The translations under genes were made by a program, and so were the position numbers. 64,000 nt of DNA from Lasiosphaeria ovina (lineage: Eukaryota > Ascomycota > Sordariomycetes > Sordariales > Lasiosphaeriaceae): assembly GCA_033439765.1 (NCBI GenBank), contig JAULSN010000015.1:124001-188000 (forward strand), in the 5' to 3' direction. This document shows positions 9,395 to 23,759 of this stretch, piece after piece (within the stretch, counting starts at the first letter, position 1; every line of letters starts with the position of its first letter). The notes under the pieces were generated by a model. The model was not told where the DNA came from, searched no databases, and worked only from the letters and a program-made list of their open reading frames with translations.

Positions 9395-10684
9395 CGGAGC
9401 CCGCCACCGTCACCGCCACCGCCGAGCAGTCGAGCACGAGCAGCACGTCGCCCGGCGCCTGCATGATGGGGTCGCGCACATCGTCCCAGTAGAAAAAGCT
9501 GCCTCCGGGACGGCTTTTGCACAAAAAGAGCAAGACAAAAAAGAAATCAGCAATGATTCTGTTTTTCTTTTCTAGGGGCGAGTAATTAAAACCGAACCGC
9601 TAGGCTCGGCAGCTCACCTCGAAAACACCATGCGGTCTCTCTCCATGCTACCAAAGCCGTGGTAGTAGATGACGAGCAGGGTCGAAGGCGACGAGCTGCT
9701 CAGAAAGCGGTCGAGCATGGTTTCAACGGCGGCCGTGGGGTAGTCGTCGGGGATGAGGCGGCACTGTACGCGGTACCCGCGGCGCTTGAAGCACGCCCGC
9801 ACCGTGTCCGTATCCGTGTCGAGCCCCGGTGAGAGCAGCTGCCCGTCGTCGCCGCGTCGGTCGTGCTTGGCCCACGTCAGCACCAGTACGTGCACCTCGT
9901 CTGGTGGAGGCGCCGCCTTCTGTTCCGCGCCGCCGCGCCGCCGGTCGCTGTAGATGGCCGTCGCCGTCTCGGGCGCTGCCGGCATCGTGTAGTATCCCTT
10001 GTTTTGGCTTGTCAGTATCAGCTTCTGCTGCGTCGTCCGAGACAGCGACGTGGCGTGGTCTCGGTACCAGTCGCTAAACGGTTCCGGGTCGAGTGTGTAA
10101 GTGTTATTGGATTTGGTGACGTCCGAGAAGCCTGCCCCTAGCCCCTTTCCTTTCCCCTTTTCAGTGCGACAGTCACGGGCGCTCCCGCTGTTGAAATCGG
10201 TCTTGGTGCTATGAGTTGGTCCGTCATCGACCCCGCGAAACGATGACGATGCTGGTCTCTGCTTCTTTGGCGGCGCAATTGTCCTCGACCAGCTCGAGTT
10301 CTGCGGAGACGACAGCGCCGTCTCCGTGTATCCCTCTCTGTCGGTAAACCACGGCGCCTCCGGGCTGTGTGTGTCTGGCGTGTTGGGGCTTTGTCTGTGT
10401 CTGTCTGGTCAGCTCGAGATATCATTTCCCTCTCTCAGGATCCGAATCCTCCGTCTCGGGCCGCTGTGGACTGACGCTATCATGTCTTGTAGGGTATCGA
10501 CGACCGAATTCATCTTCTCGTCCCACTGAGTCCCATCCTGTGTAGCTCTTCTGATGCTCGCGCCTGTCTCGTCGCCATCCAAGCTGTGGTTTGCCGAAGG
10601 CATCACGCGCACGCTGGTCGCCGACGCGTCATCCCCGGCCGCGACGAGGTGGCGCTGCCACATTTCCGCAATATCCCCGCTCAT
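9033..10684 (-). CDS. caspase-fold protein with polyglutamine insert and altered His/Cys motifs
   Basis: Three exons close to 488 residues: 10684-10476, 10394-9618 and 9513-9033. Intron 1 (gtcagt...ctgac...cacag) removes an in-frame TGA at 10409-10411; an acceptor 6 nt earlier also keeps frame. Intron 2 is gtgagc...caaaag. Residues 1-200 are hydrophilic and disordered. From about residue 240 the order matches p20/C14 caspase-like domains of fungi: VHVLVLTWAKHDRRG, a helix VRACFKRRGY, LLVIYYHGFGS (H315, F317), then FFYWDDVRDPI and DVLLVLDCS (D357-C358-S359). In related proteins the motifs are usually GHG and D-C/S-C; here F stands where His is expected and S where the second Cys is expected. 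Thirteen Gln follow the DCS motif. The first exon assignment is less certain than the rest. Confidence 0.7.
9354..9392 (-). repeat. (CAG)13 trinucleotide run coding polyglutamine
   Basis: Thirteen perfect CTG units on the plus strand (CAG on the coding minus strand) give 13 consecutive Gln inside the caspase-fold protein, 11 residues after its DCS motif. Pure runs of this length are prone to length change. Confidence 0.95.
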
Positions 10685-12473
10685 TTTATTTTTTTGGCGT
10701 CTCACCCGACACTCTGCACTGATTATTATGCCGCTGTCATTTTTGTTGCAATTCTCTCTCGGTCCGGTAAGCACTGTGCGGGGGTCAAAATCGTTGAGAG
10801 TCCCGGACAGGTGGTCGAGGTGGTCGTTTTGTCTAACACGGCCGCCTCCGCGATCGCCGATTCATGCTTTGGGCTGTCCCTCACGCACAGCACGCCATGT
10901 CGAGAGACGGCAAAAGGCTGTCGAACAAAGACAGAGAAGAAAAAGACCGCCGACCGCCAGAACGATGGTGGCCACCGTGACCACACTTGGCAACTTGGCA
11001 GGGCGTATCGTGCTTGCAGTCGGCACCCTCCGGCTAAAAACGTCAGCCTAGGGTAGCAGCCATACTACCTAGCCACCTCCACTAATACCTCAGAAGCTTC
11101 TCGACTGGTTGCAATGAGCCTGGAACCGATAAAATCCGGCGCTTCCTCTGACTGGCCCATTCATTCCAAGGAGGATTCTCCCGTTACGGCCTAGATTACT
11201 CCCGAGGTTGCCAATAGCCCCGTCTGTTAAGCAGCCTTTAGACTGCATCGGGTTATTTTTATTTGCTTGGAGCAGTGAGAAACTGTCCCACCCTCTTGGT
11301 CCGGCGAATCCTGTGTCACCTAGGTACCCGAGGCCTTGTTATCTCGAGATAACGAGATAATGCTTATATTAAGAGGGTTGCTGCGCGCACCCACCCCTTT
11401 TACTCGGGCCACCCACCCCATGTTAAAACCATAGGCCTGGCACTTGACATCAACTGCCCGGCTTTTGGCGTAGTAAATTCGGTTCTTTGGATGGAGCCGC
11501 CTATGCATCTGATCCTTGCCTTGTAGGCTACCCTGAACTAGGATATAACCTACACCTAAATTTGCAGTGACCTGTATCACCGGGCGGCTTTGTACTAGCG
11601 AGAGATCGGGAGAGCCGGCTACCGGCGATGGAGAGGGAGAGGGAGTTCGTAATGCCATCTAAACGTTGCCGGGATTATTAATACGGTATAGCGACAGGAA
11701 GAGTAAGTAGTCATTACTTACCTAGATTGACAAGAGTTGGAAATAGCCTCATTCGCGTACCGTTATAGGAAAATGGCGATATTTTACAGAAGGTCAACAC
11801 ATTGTCCGAGGTTCAATCTATAGGACCCCCCCCCCCCCCCCCCCCGGCCCTTTTCTCTGTCTCTTCCGAATAGCGTCATATTTCAACAGGGTCGACCCTG
11901 CCATAGTGTGGAATAGTTGCGTGGCTAGTTGCCTTGAAAGTGGGCATCTTTACGTACAATAAGGTGGATCTAATTAGAATGGCAGGTGCTAGGGGTACGA
12001 TTTCAGGGATAGTGGGTGCACCGAGCAAAAGGGGTGGGTGTGCGCAGCAATCCTCTATATTAATATATCATGCTCAAGGTGCGGACTGCAGAGTAATTAC
12101 ATGAAGCCATGCTGCCAAGTTACCAAAAGCAATGCGATTTTGAAGATCGCGTAGTTAGATTTGAACCGATGAAGCCCTCTCAATGGGGTTTTGAAAATAG
12201 TCTCGATGTCAAAACGCAATCAATATAGCAACTTGTGAACGGCAAAACGAAAAAAAAAAAAAAAAAAAACATACAACACCAGGGATTCGCTGGTCGTCAC
12301 CGACCCAACTACTAGTCTGGCGGTCGCTGGGTTATCTAGGGGAGAGCGGACGGGATCCCGAGTTTTCCAGTGCCTATGGTCGTATGTGAAAGATTTGGGG
12401 TGCAAACAGGTTGATAACCGCGTGGTGGGGAGGTTGGAGAAGATATGCGGCGGGGCAGTCGCCGTGGTCAACC
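10685..12473. other. intergenic, 1.8 kb, with C20 and A20 homopolymers
   Basis: No convincing gene. A 113-codon frame at 11320-11658 has no domain or splice support. Homopolymers: 20 C at 11826-11845 and about 20 A at 12250-12269, the latter close to the 3' side of the xylanase gene. An inverted element TCTCGAGATAACGAGATAA lies near 11343. Confidence 0.5.
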
Positions 12474-15567
<3,094 letters not shown>

Positions 15568-15896
15568 ATGCCCGCCACCAGGCTAGGCCTCCGTTTCCTG
15601 AAAACGCTTCCAGATATGGTGTGGATCCTGGCAGTCATGATTCTTCCAACTGTCCATTGGTTAACATGGTTGCCGTCTTTCACTCAGGTGGCCGGTGTGG
15701 AGGTTGTGCGAGTAAGTTTCCACTAATGTCAGTGCCGAACCTTGATGTTTTGAGTGATCGGAGATAGAAAACTTACTCAAAGAGTTCTATGAACAGGTGG
15801 CAGACATGGCTCTTTCCCCTCATTGCGGCTGATGAATGGGCAGGCCATTTGTCCATGGCATCGGAGTCTACGCGAGTCTTGAACCCCATTGTTTGA
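15568..15896 (+). CDS. possible small two-exon gene, unknown product
   Basis: Low-confidence call. An ATG at 15568 opens 48 codons (MPATRLGLRFLKTLPD then a hydrophobic MVWILAVMILPTVHWLTWL) that end exactly at a gtaagt donor (15712). A phase-matching tag acceptor at 15765-15767 leads to 42 more codons (KTYSKSSMNRWQTWLFPLIA...) and TGA at 15894-15896, giving 90 residues. The hydrophobic segment could be a signal anchor. No family is recognised, and the surroundings look decayed, so this may be a gene remnant. Confidence 0.2.
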
Positions 15897-18178
15897 GCTC
15901 CCCAAAGAACGGTGATTTATCTGACACTTCCTTCCCAGCACTCGCTGTAGGAAGATGTCGACAGCTGAACAGGATGCGAGCAATGAGCTCAGATTCAAAT
16001 GTCATCATTGCTCAAAGAGTAGCCCAGCATCTCCAAGCGGTGCTCCAGTTCGCTCGGGGCTTGCCTTTCAAGGCGGCAAGTAGTCAGCAGGAATACCGTA
16101 GCTAGATCAACTATCGACCCAGCCGCAGCGATTGTGGTCCCAGCGTGTTAGATGAACGAAAAAAGATTGTAGATGCATTGGATGCTCCGCCCAGTGAAAT
16201 TTATGAACAGAGGTTGTGGCCTGTGCGCCCCAAGAAGGTTCCGCCCCACCGCGGTAACGCCGCCCAATCATTAAGCACTTAAGTGTGTGCAACCTCTTTT
16301 GAGCGGGGGGAAACTCTCAAGGGATTGCAGATGAGCTCCTAATGCGGGCATTTGCCACCGCTGAGAAAGAGGATTTTGGAAAAGACCTGACGGGCATCAC
16401 CAGAACTGATACAAGGCACGTGTGATTGACTACAGGAGTGGCGACCCTTAGGGTGCCATTAGACTGAGGAGGGCCTGAGCCGAGCTAGATAAAGCGGCAA
16501 GAGATTTACGGGCCGAAGAGGGCTACTTGTACGTATAACAACAGCATATGAACAACTACCAACCTATAGCTAGAGCAGCCAGCTGTGAATCCACCATCCG
16601 CTCCCAGACGCTTTTCTGTGGTAGGCACACCAAGTCACAAGCACTAAAGTTGTTGATAGCCTACGCCGCTATGACTTGCCATCATTACACTATGATTCAT
16701 CTAACAAGGGGAAAGCCAACTGATCCCGGTAGGCTGGTTTTGGCTCCTAGGTATCTGTGCCGAATCGCAGTCTCTGCAATTTGGGTATCCGTTCCCGTCA
16801 TGCAGTTAGTCCGCTTCTGCGAACGAAGCGACTCCAGATGTAATATTGTACGTCCGAGATAAACAGAGGATTTGCTTATACGTACTAGGGTCAGAAGCAT
16901 TTTTCTAAGTTACTTAAGGTGTTGCGCTGACTTGGCTGTTTAGGGAACGGAAGTGCCACCAGGTAGCAGCAGTGTCCCAAAACTGGGTCTAGAAGCGCAC
17001 CCTCGCAATTCCATCATGTTCTGGCAGTTTCTTCAGCTTTTCATAGGTAGCTCGCGGGTTTTGGTGGATTGGCAACTCTAGCCGGATGGTCCAAGAACAA
17101 GGCTCCGTGACTGCACCGCAGGGCAGAGGCAAGCACAGGCGAGCACACCCGCTACGCAGGTTAAAGCGGCGGCAGCACAGGCGCACTCACGAAAGGGGGA
17201 ACTCTCAATGGTAGTTTTCGTCGCTTATATTGGGCTGATATGCTCGTGATATATGTGAACCCTTCCACTTCCAGATTCATTGAGTTCTGTCTGTTTCGTC
17301 TCCTGATGAGAAACGCGCGTGTTAGCTTTAGGGAAGCCGGTTCTTCGTCCCCCCAAGTGAGTACCCAACCCTCCCTGTCTTGGCCCTGCTCGCCTCGTCT
17401 TGGCTATTCTGCTGAGCTCCAGCTGAGTTTCTTAGCGGGAAAGCTTCGATTGTGGATATTCATTTAGATCACACGTTGCAAAGAAGCCTCCATCCATTAG
17501 CCAAGGAAATATACTCCCTCTCCGCACCGGGACTCCGCACCGGCACGGGAAGTGTGCGCCGTGACCCCAAAATCGCAATCTCGACCGTCTATGGGTCTCT
17601 CTGTCGTTTGTGGAGAGCATCACGTCTTCAACTGCACGCTGAGCCGTACTGCGGGAGCGGTATTACAGATTCCGCAGGTGGGGTCGAACGGCCTATGGCC
17701 AAACGCGGAGCACTCATATGACTACTACAATGGAAGATGTAGTGTGACCTCTTCCTCGACCTATCACTCGGCTCATTTTCCCTCGCGGCTAATCTCGCCG
17801 CCTAGGCTCACCCCACAAAATGGCAACCATGACATATGCGGATCGTAGTATATAGGCGGTAGTATTGCACTTGTCGAAAGCGGTGAGAATAGGCCATTTC
17901 TGCCTAGGTATCTTTGACTCGCATGCCGGTACTGGGAGGGTCTGGAAACGTAGCCGTGTGCGTGCAACAAACAAGGCGATCGAAAGGTCTTCCGTGCTTG
18001 AGCGAAGCCAGATTTACTTCATTATTTGAATTTCGAGGGTCTAGAGGGCGTAAATGACATATGACGGGTCCTATATAGGAGGATGGTGGGCTGCCCGGAC
18101 AACAGACCTCGAGGCGACAACAAAGCCAATTAGCATAATGTGTCTTGAACGTAAAAAGGCGCAAGAAAGTAAGCAGTC
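15897..18178. other. intergenic, 2.3 kb
   Basis: No gene recognised. A start-less 55-codon frame near 16107-16275 (containing LDERKKIVDALDAPPSEIYE) reads protein-like but matches nothing I know. The rest holds short chance frames only. Confidence 0.4.
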
Positions 18179-20566
18179 TCAATAGATGCGCCGTTCATCG
18201 ACGAAAGAAGTTGCTGATCTTCTGGCCGATATATTTTTTTTCTTGGGCGGCGTGGGCGGCGACAGCGACCACGGGGGATGTCCCCGCCTCCGATTTTCGG
18301 CCTCCTCTTTCAGTAGGGACATCGTGTCCTTTCCGATCAATGACTCATTAAAAGTGAGTTCATGAGAAATAATTGCCCCGCAAGCCACCAAGTACTCGAC
18401 GCCGCTAAAATGCCCGCGGAGGGCGGCAAGAGACAATGGAATACATGTGGTATTCTCAGCGCCGAGGTTCAGGTTCAGGACGGCCCCCTTCAGGCCAAAA
18501 AGGTACTCAACAATGGGCAGGAAGCCGCCGAGAGTGGCCAGGCAGATGAGAGTGTCGAGGTGCTGAGCAAGGGCCCAATCGGGTGCTATACGAATAGATA
18601 ATGGGTCGGTCTCTGCGCCGTTGTTGACATCAAACCGGCCATCGCAGAGGAGAAGACCAATTAGTGGGAGGTTATTTGCCATCACTGCCAAATGCAGCGG
18701 TCCAAAAAAGCTGAATGGTGATAGCTCTCCCCGAGGGTCCGGCTCAGGAAAAGCGCGGACAAGGTCGTAGGATCCTGTTAGATAACCGAGTATCATGATT
18801 GTAAGTGGGAATGTCGACGAAATATCCGATGTTATGAATACGTTGACTAGCTCAAGAACTTCGCTTGGTGAAACTGCCGGCCAGGAGGATATGCAGGTCT
18901 TTACCGCCTCGTCACTGGCTAGATGAGCAGCCCACATGAGTGGCGACCTCCCGCTGCTGTCTTTGAGAACGAAAGAAGCCCCTTTACCAAGTAGAACTCG
19001 CAGGGCTTTATGCATACCCTTCTCCACAGCCGTTGACGCCGCTGTACGCCCTTGGGAGTTGCGTGTGTCGGGTGGAATAGTTTCGGCGAGTTGCCCAAGT
19101 TCGTCACCCGTCTCATCGGCCCCGGCCAAGTGCAGCAGCTCAGCGACCAAGTCAACCCCATGTTGAACTAGACGTTCTATGTTGCCCGTCTTCTTGTGGG
19201 TGATTGCGTACTGCATGAGAGTTCTCCCGCACTCTGATGCAGCGGCTGGGTCCAGCCGCCTACGGAGCAGGAGGTCGACCATTTCTTGCCAGCATCGTTG
19301 CTAGCCGCAGCAAAATGCAGAAGGGTACAGTCATTTTCGCGTGTCAGCTTGTTGTCGTCCCACATGGTTGCGAGAATTCCGATAGCATTTTCCCTATTGT
19401 CAGCGTCCTGCTCGCCGCGAGCACGGGTAGCTTCATCGATGAGATATTCGACGACATCGCAGTGGCCGAACTGGACGGCGGTGTGAACAGCCTGAGCAGA
19501 AAGGCGACCTCTAACGCTCAAATCCGCTCCCAAGCCAGCCAACGCTTTTACCACTAGAATGTTACCAAACTTAGCGGCAAGCCGCAAGGGTGTCATGCCA
19601 GTTCCCGGGTGGTGTGCATCAACATCTGCCCCATGTAGAACGAGCATCGAGACAAGACGGGCCGAATCGTGTCCGGGTATCGAGGCCCACTGCTGGAGTG
19701 GCGTCATGCCACTGCCGTCAGTCTGATTTGCATTTCCTCCCTGCCGGAGGAGAAGTGACGCCGTCTGCAAGTCTACATTCTGCACTGCAGCAAAGAGATC
19801 TGGCATGGTGTCTTGTTTGCGATATCGGAGGGCCCTATCCATGGCGTTTCGATATGCGGCGGAATTTACCGCCACGTTGTCGAAGGCAAATTCGGTACGG
19901 GGCGCTAAGATAGGATGTCGGCGTTTGGAACGGACTCGGCTTCCCGTAAGGTCCTGGGCACTCGGGCGCCGTTATTGCGCTTGCTCCAGGATTTCTCGGA
20001 TGCCGCGTAGACTAGCCGAGCCTGGCGCTGGTGTTTCCTCGTCATCTTCTCCATCTCGACAAGAGTCTTTCTGCGGAATACGTTTCAGCACCTAGGCGAA
20101 AGACGGACAGACGTAATTGCGAGAAAAATGACGAACCTCTGCAGACTAGTTTGTAGCATGTTGAGAACGTCACTTTAACCGCGAAGCAGACCAGCGAGCT
20201 GCATGATACGAGTCTCGTTTAGGGCATAACCAGCCTTGCCTCGAGGCTTAAGCATGCCGTTCTCGTGTGTATGGCGTTGGATTTCCGCAATCTCGTCGGT
20301 CAACATGGTCATGAAGCACGGATGGACCCCTGAATAGTCTCAGCCACCGTCCCATCCTCCCCAAGCAAGCCGGCCCTTGACTGGTCAGATAGTGTGCTCT
20401 CGAGGACACTGAGCGTGGCTCCGAGTGTGGCACATTCTGTGGCCAGTGAGACAAGGCTCAAGTCCGATCCCACCCACTTGTCCTTGAGTGAGTTGATGCC
20501 TGAAACTGCCTTGGCACAAAAGCCAGAGAGCGACAGTACAAGACCGAAAATTGATGCGGGATCCAT
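18179..20566 (-). pseudogene. broken STAND-N-domain / ankyrin-repeat gene
   Basis: The frame opens with MDPASIFGLVLSLSGFCAKA, the start typical of fungal NLR-like N-terminal domains. It is thrown out of frame at the CCCC run 20327-20330 (one extra base would restore MTMLTDEIAEIQRH...). It meets TAA at 20175-20177 where related proteins have a Gln (GLLRG-stop-SDVLNMLQTSLQR), then an intron-like gap near 20110-20150. A second TAA lies at 19972-19974, just before the FAFDNVAVNSAAYRNAMDRAL region. Ankyrin repeats follow (TPLQQWASIPGHD, TPLRLAAKFGNILVVKALAGLGAD, LLHFAAASND), with another one-base loss at about 19283 that splits one ankyrin unit between two frames (NDAGK / MVDLLLRRRLDP). The last frame carries several more ankyrin-like units to the stop at 18179. 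Both stops could be CAA to TAA. The two frame losses sit next to homopolymers, so assembly error should be excluded. Confidence 0.75.
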
Positions 20567-21106
20567 GTCTTCAAACTTCCGCGTTTCTCGCGTCGTTGGG
20601 CTGGGTTGGGAGGTGGGTAGCTAGGTCCAGTGTTCCAAGCTAGGCGGGCGAGGTGGCCGCTTGCCGCCAGCCTCATCATGAATTTCGACATCCAAGACAA
20701 ACCATTGACCGTAATAATACCAAGATTACGGGGGGTTTTCTCGAATGCCGGTGGAGAGCACCAGCAAACGTCAGTACTATTTAGTAAATTACAATTGGTG
20801 CGGTTTCCGTACGCACCAAATCGAGGCATTCAGCTCCTCCAAGGGTTGCATCAACAGATCCAATCACGTGAATGACAGTGATCAGTTGCGGGGGACGGGA
20901 ACCAATCGTCACCCATTCAATATTGGTGGTCTTCAAGGTGTTCTTAGTACCGCATCTCCACAAAGAGCTGAGACGGTCGTCCGAAAATTAGGTTGTAGCA
21001 GCATAAAGTACTTCGACTTTTGTTATAGACGTCCAGCCAATGCCATATCCGCCCTCCCTCGTATTTACTTCTCAGAATGACGGCCCAGAGCCTCGGATAT
21101 TGACGC
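20567..21106. other. intergenic, 540 bp
   Basis: Spacer between the start of the ankyrin pseudogene and the 3' end of the ABC ATPase gene. No coding or RNA feature is seen. Confidence 0.5.
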
Positions 21107-23158
21107 TCAACCGCTCTTGCTAACTTCCCATATCTCCCTCCACCGCTTTGAGTCGGTCCTCAGAGGACCGTCAAGCCGGCCCAGCCTCGCGGGCAGACCA
21201 GTGCTAGCCTCAGGGAGGCAGATCCATTCCCTCACACAATCCGGAACCTCCTCCTTGACATGACTGATGCATATCAGCGCCTGTTGATCCGAGAGACCCT
21301 TCACCATCACCGCCCCTGAGTTGGCTACATGGCTTGGAACAACGGGTGCTTCGGTAGGTAAGTGACTCTTGGTGCCAGATTTCGAGAGCCCGGTCGCATA
21401 CATCTTCTCCTCCCCGCACACGAGGAAGAGCATACACTTGTCTCTTACGGCATCGTCCATACCGCTAAAAGCCTCATCCAACACGACGATATCCTGCTGT
21501 TTGATGATTGCGCGGAGGAAGAGTAGGATGCGCTGGGCGCTGAACGACAGCTCACCAAACATGTAGTTATTTGCCCATGAAAGTGAATTATGCGCCAGTC
21601 CATCGGGTGAAGCTGGTTGCGGTTTAAGGCTGCTACCGGCTGCTGGGTTGAGCTCGTGCGAGAACCACTTCAGTGTAGCTTCAATCTTGTCAACCGCGTT
21701 ATCGTCGAGCGTTGGCTTGCTCCGGAATGTATCGGCCCACGCACTCGCAAGGACCTGGCGCACCGTCAAACTACGAGGCATATGCTGGTGGACCTCAGGA
21801 CTTGAGTGTCCTACGCGGGACTGGATGTCCCAGAATGTGAGAGGAAGCTGTCCGGATCCCGGCTCGGGCAGCCGGCTGCGACCGAATAGCTTGATGGGAA
21901 GCGAGTACGTCTGGGGATGATCGGAAGAAAGGAGGGAGACGATGGTGGTTTTGCCCGACCCATTCGGACCAAATACGCCCCATCTCTCGCCTCTTCGGAC
22001 AGTCCAGTAAAGTCCGCCGGCGAGTTTGCCGTCTCGCTCTTCAGTCCAGTTCCCCAAGGCGATTTTGTCGCCGTATCTGACTCTGCAGCCATTCATCTCG
22101 ATCAGGGGCTCCCCCAGAGCCTCGGGCCGGACATCGGAGACTTCGTCCACTTGAGCATTGTCATTGGACTCTCTCAGGAGCTCTTCGCCCAGCCCTTCGC
22201 CTTCAATACCGTCTTTCGTTAATTGTCTGCCCATTTCACCGAGAGCGTGCACAGGTAGCGCGTCGTCTTCAGATAGACGGCCGTTCCAGACGCCACGGAC
22301 ATATTTCCTAAGACCGTCCAGGACAGTCTCCTTGTCGCCCATCGCGCCAACCTGGCAGTCCGTCCGCAGATAAATGAGATGCGTGATCCAGTCGGGCAGT
22401 GGGTCCTGCGGCCTTGCACTCAGCACGAGCCGCGGACTTGCCTTTTCCGCCATGGAATGAAGCAGCGGGCTCAGGCCAGCCACGGTCGGAGGGTCCAGGC
22501 CCATAAATGGCTCGTCCAGCAGCAGGACCTCGGGTCTCGTAAGCAGAGCGCGTGCAATGCGCGCCCTCCTCCCCTGGCCATTCGACAGAAACGCCACTGG
22601 CAGGTCCAGCAAGCTCTCGAGACGCAGGTCCACGACAACGCGCTCGAGAAGCTTCGCATCGACGCCATCTTCTCCCGGGACGCTCGAGGGGTTCAGCTGC
22701 ATGTTTCCCAGGAGAAAGTCGCGAAGCGAGAAGTCTGTCTTCTCGCGCCGCGACTCGTAGCGTGCGGCCAGGTAAGCAGACGCAGCCGGACCAAGACCGC
22801 CGCCGTTGGCACCGGTAGCGTCGAAGCCGACATACTGGATGGCGCGGCTGGGCACTCTCAGGTGGTGTGGCACGTCATCAGTCGCGAGATATGGAAAGGA
22901 GCGGGCGGTCGGCGGGAAACACAAGTGCTGGCCGGCGAGGATCTGGAGAAAGGTGGTCTTGCCAGAGAGCGACGGGCCAACGATGCACCAATTGCGCAAC
23001 GGACGAGTTGGAGTGCTCTGCGACGGGAGCTCAAAGTTCAGCTTGGAGAAGAAGGGCGGGTTTGGGTGGCCGTGGGACACTGCATTATTGGGGTGATGGC
23101 GATAGAAAGTGCCATTGGCGATGCGTATTATGGGCGGACGTGCAGAGAAAGGACGCAT
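21107..23158 (-). CDS. soluble tandem ABC ATPase (ModF/PhrA-like, yeast YDR061W type)
   Basis: Single exon, 683 residues from the ATG at 23158. It has two nucleotide-binding domains and no membrane segments. NBD1: Walker A G-P-S-L-S-G-K-T-T near residue 65, signature LSNGQGRRARIARALL, Walker B VLLLDEPFMGLDPP. NBD2: Walker A G-P-N-G-S-G-K-T-T near residue 395, a degenerate signature ELSFSAQRILLFLRA and Walker B DIVVLDEAFSGMDD. This layout is the ModF/PhrA-like family of fungal ABC proteins (possibly mitochondrial; function poorly known). The second signature lacks the LSGGQ core, so the two sites are probably not equivalent. It is divergent from UMP1 with about 600 bp between the starts. Confidence 0.88.
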   Translation of the reverse strand: MRPFSARPPIIRIANGTFYRHHPNNAVSHGHPNPPFFSKLNFELPSQSTPTRPLRNWCIVGPSLSGKTTFLQILAGQHLCFPPTARSFPYLATDDVPHHLRVPSRAIQYVGFDATGANGGGLGPAASAYLAARYESRREKTDFSLRDFLLGNMQLNPSSVPGEDGVDAKLLERVVVDLRLESLLDLPVAFLSNGQGRRARIARALLTRPEVLLLDEPFMGLDPPTVAGLSPLLHSMAEKASPRLVLSARPQDPLPDWITHLIYLRTDCQVGAMGDKETVLDGLRKYVRGVWNGRLSEDDALPVHALGEMGRQLTKDGIEGEGLGEELLRESNDNAQVDEVSDVRPEALGEPLIEMNGCRVRYGDKIALGNWTEERDGKLAGGLYWTVRRGERWGVFGPNGSGKTTIVSLLSSDHPQTYSLPIKLFGRSRLPEPGSGQLPLTFWDIQSRVGHSSPEVHQHMPRSLTVRQVLASAWADTFRSKPTLDDNAVDKIEATLKWFSHELNPAAGSSLKPQPASPDGLAHNSLSWANNYMFGELSFSAQRILLFLRAIIKQQDIVVLDEAFSGMDDAVRDKCMLFLVCGEEKMYATGLSKSGTKSHLPTEAPVVPSHVANSGAVMVKGLSDQQALICISHVKEEVPDCVREWICLPEASTGLPARLGRLDGPLRTDSKRWREIWEVSKSG

Positions 23159-23759
23159 CTTGTCAATTGACCCCAACAGTCAGGTCAGGTCACATAAAGG
23201 ATCATTGTGCAGGAGCAAAGTTAGCCATCGTACAGTGAGTCAACTCCTAAGCAAGGACCTAGGTACCTCCCAAATTGGATAAGATGGATGCACCTTCAGC
23301 TTCAAGTCTTGGTGGGGATTAGGGGAATATCCCGGAGGTAAAATCAGCGGCTAGCTTGGCCAATTACGCAAAGGAATGCGGGTTTACCGCGACAAGCGGC
23401 AAGCGCGCTCAATTAGCCGATGGCCCCCAGAAGCTCAGGCAATCAGGCTTCCATCTGCCATCAGCACCTGAGTGGTCTCCACACTCCACAATGCCGCACT
23501 GGTCCCGTTACTGGGGTTGGTTGAACGCGAAGCTGCGGCAGCCTTGGCCCTTGGAGGAGCTTCCCCGGAATCAATCATCACCGCCAGCAAACAACTCCAA
23601 CCACGCACCACCCAACCGCTTCCACACACTTATAAGCGACATCTCAACAGGGAATCGAGCTTTACATTTCAGAATCAGGACGACGAGCAAAGCCAAGGGC
23701 CCGCCCTGACAGCAAACCAGCCGCTAATAAGCACATACTCGACACACGTCGCCGTCAAG
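23159..23759. promoter_or_regulatory. shared divergent promoter region (ABC ATPase / UMP1)
   Basis: 601 bp between two divergent start codons. A CTTATAAGC box near 23629 lies about 130 bp upstream of the UMP1 ATG, followed by C/A-rich sequence typical of fungal transcript starts. Short frames here have no recognisable domain. Confidence 0.45.

Noticed and set aside
10409..10411. In-frame TGA in the caspase-fold gene as possible stop readthrough or selenocysteine
   Set aside because: A phase-2 intron with gtcagt donor, CTGAC branch and cacag acceptor removes it and closes the frame.
11320..11658. 112-codon minus frame
   Set aside because: No domain, no splice support, atypical composition.
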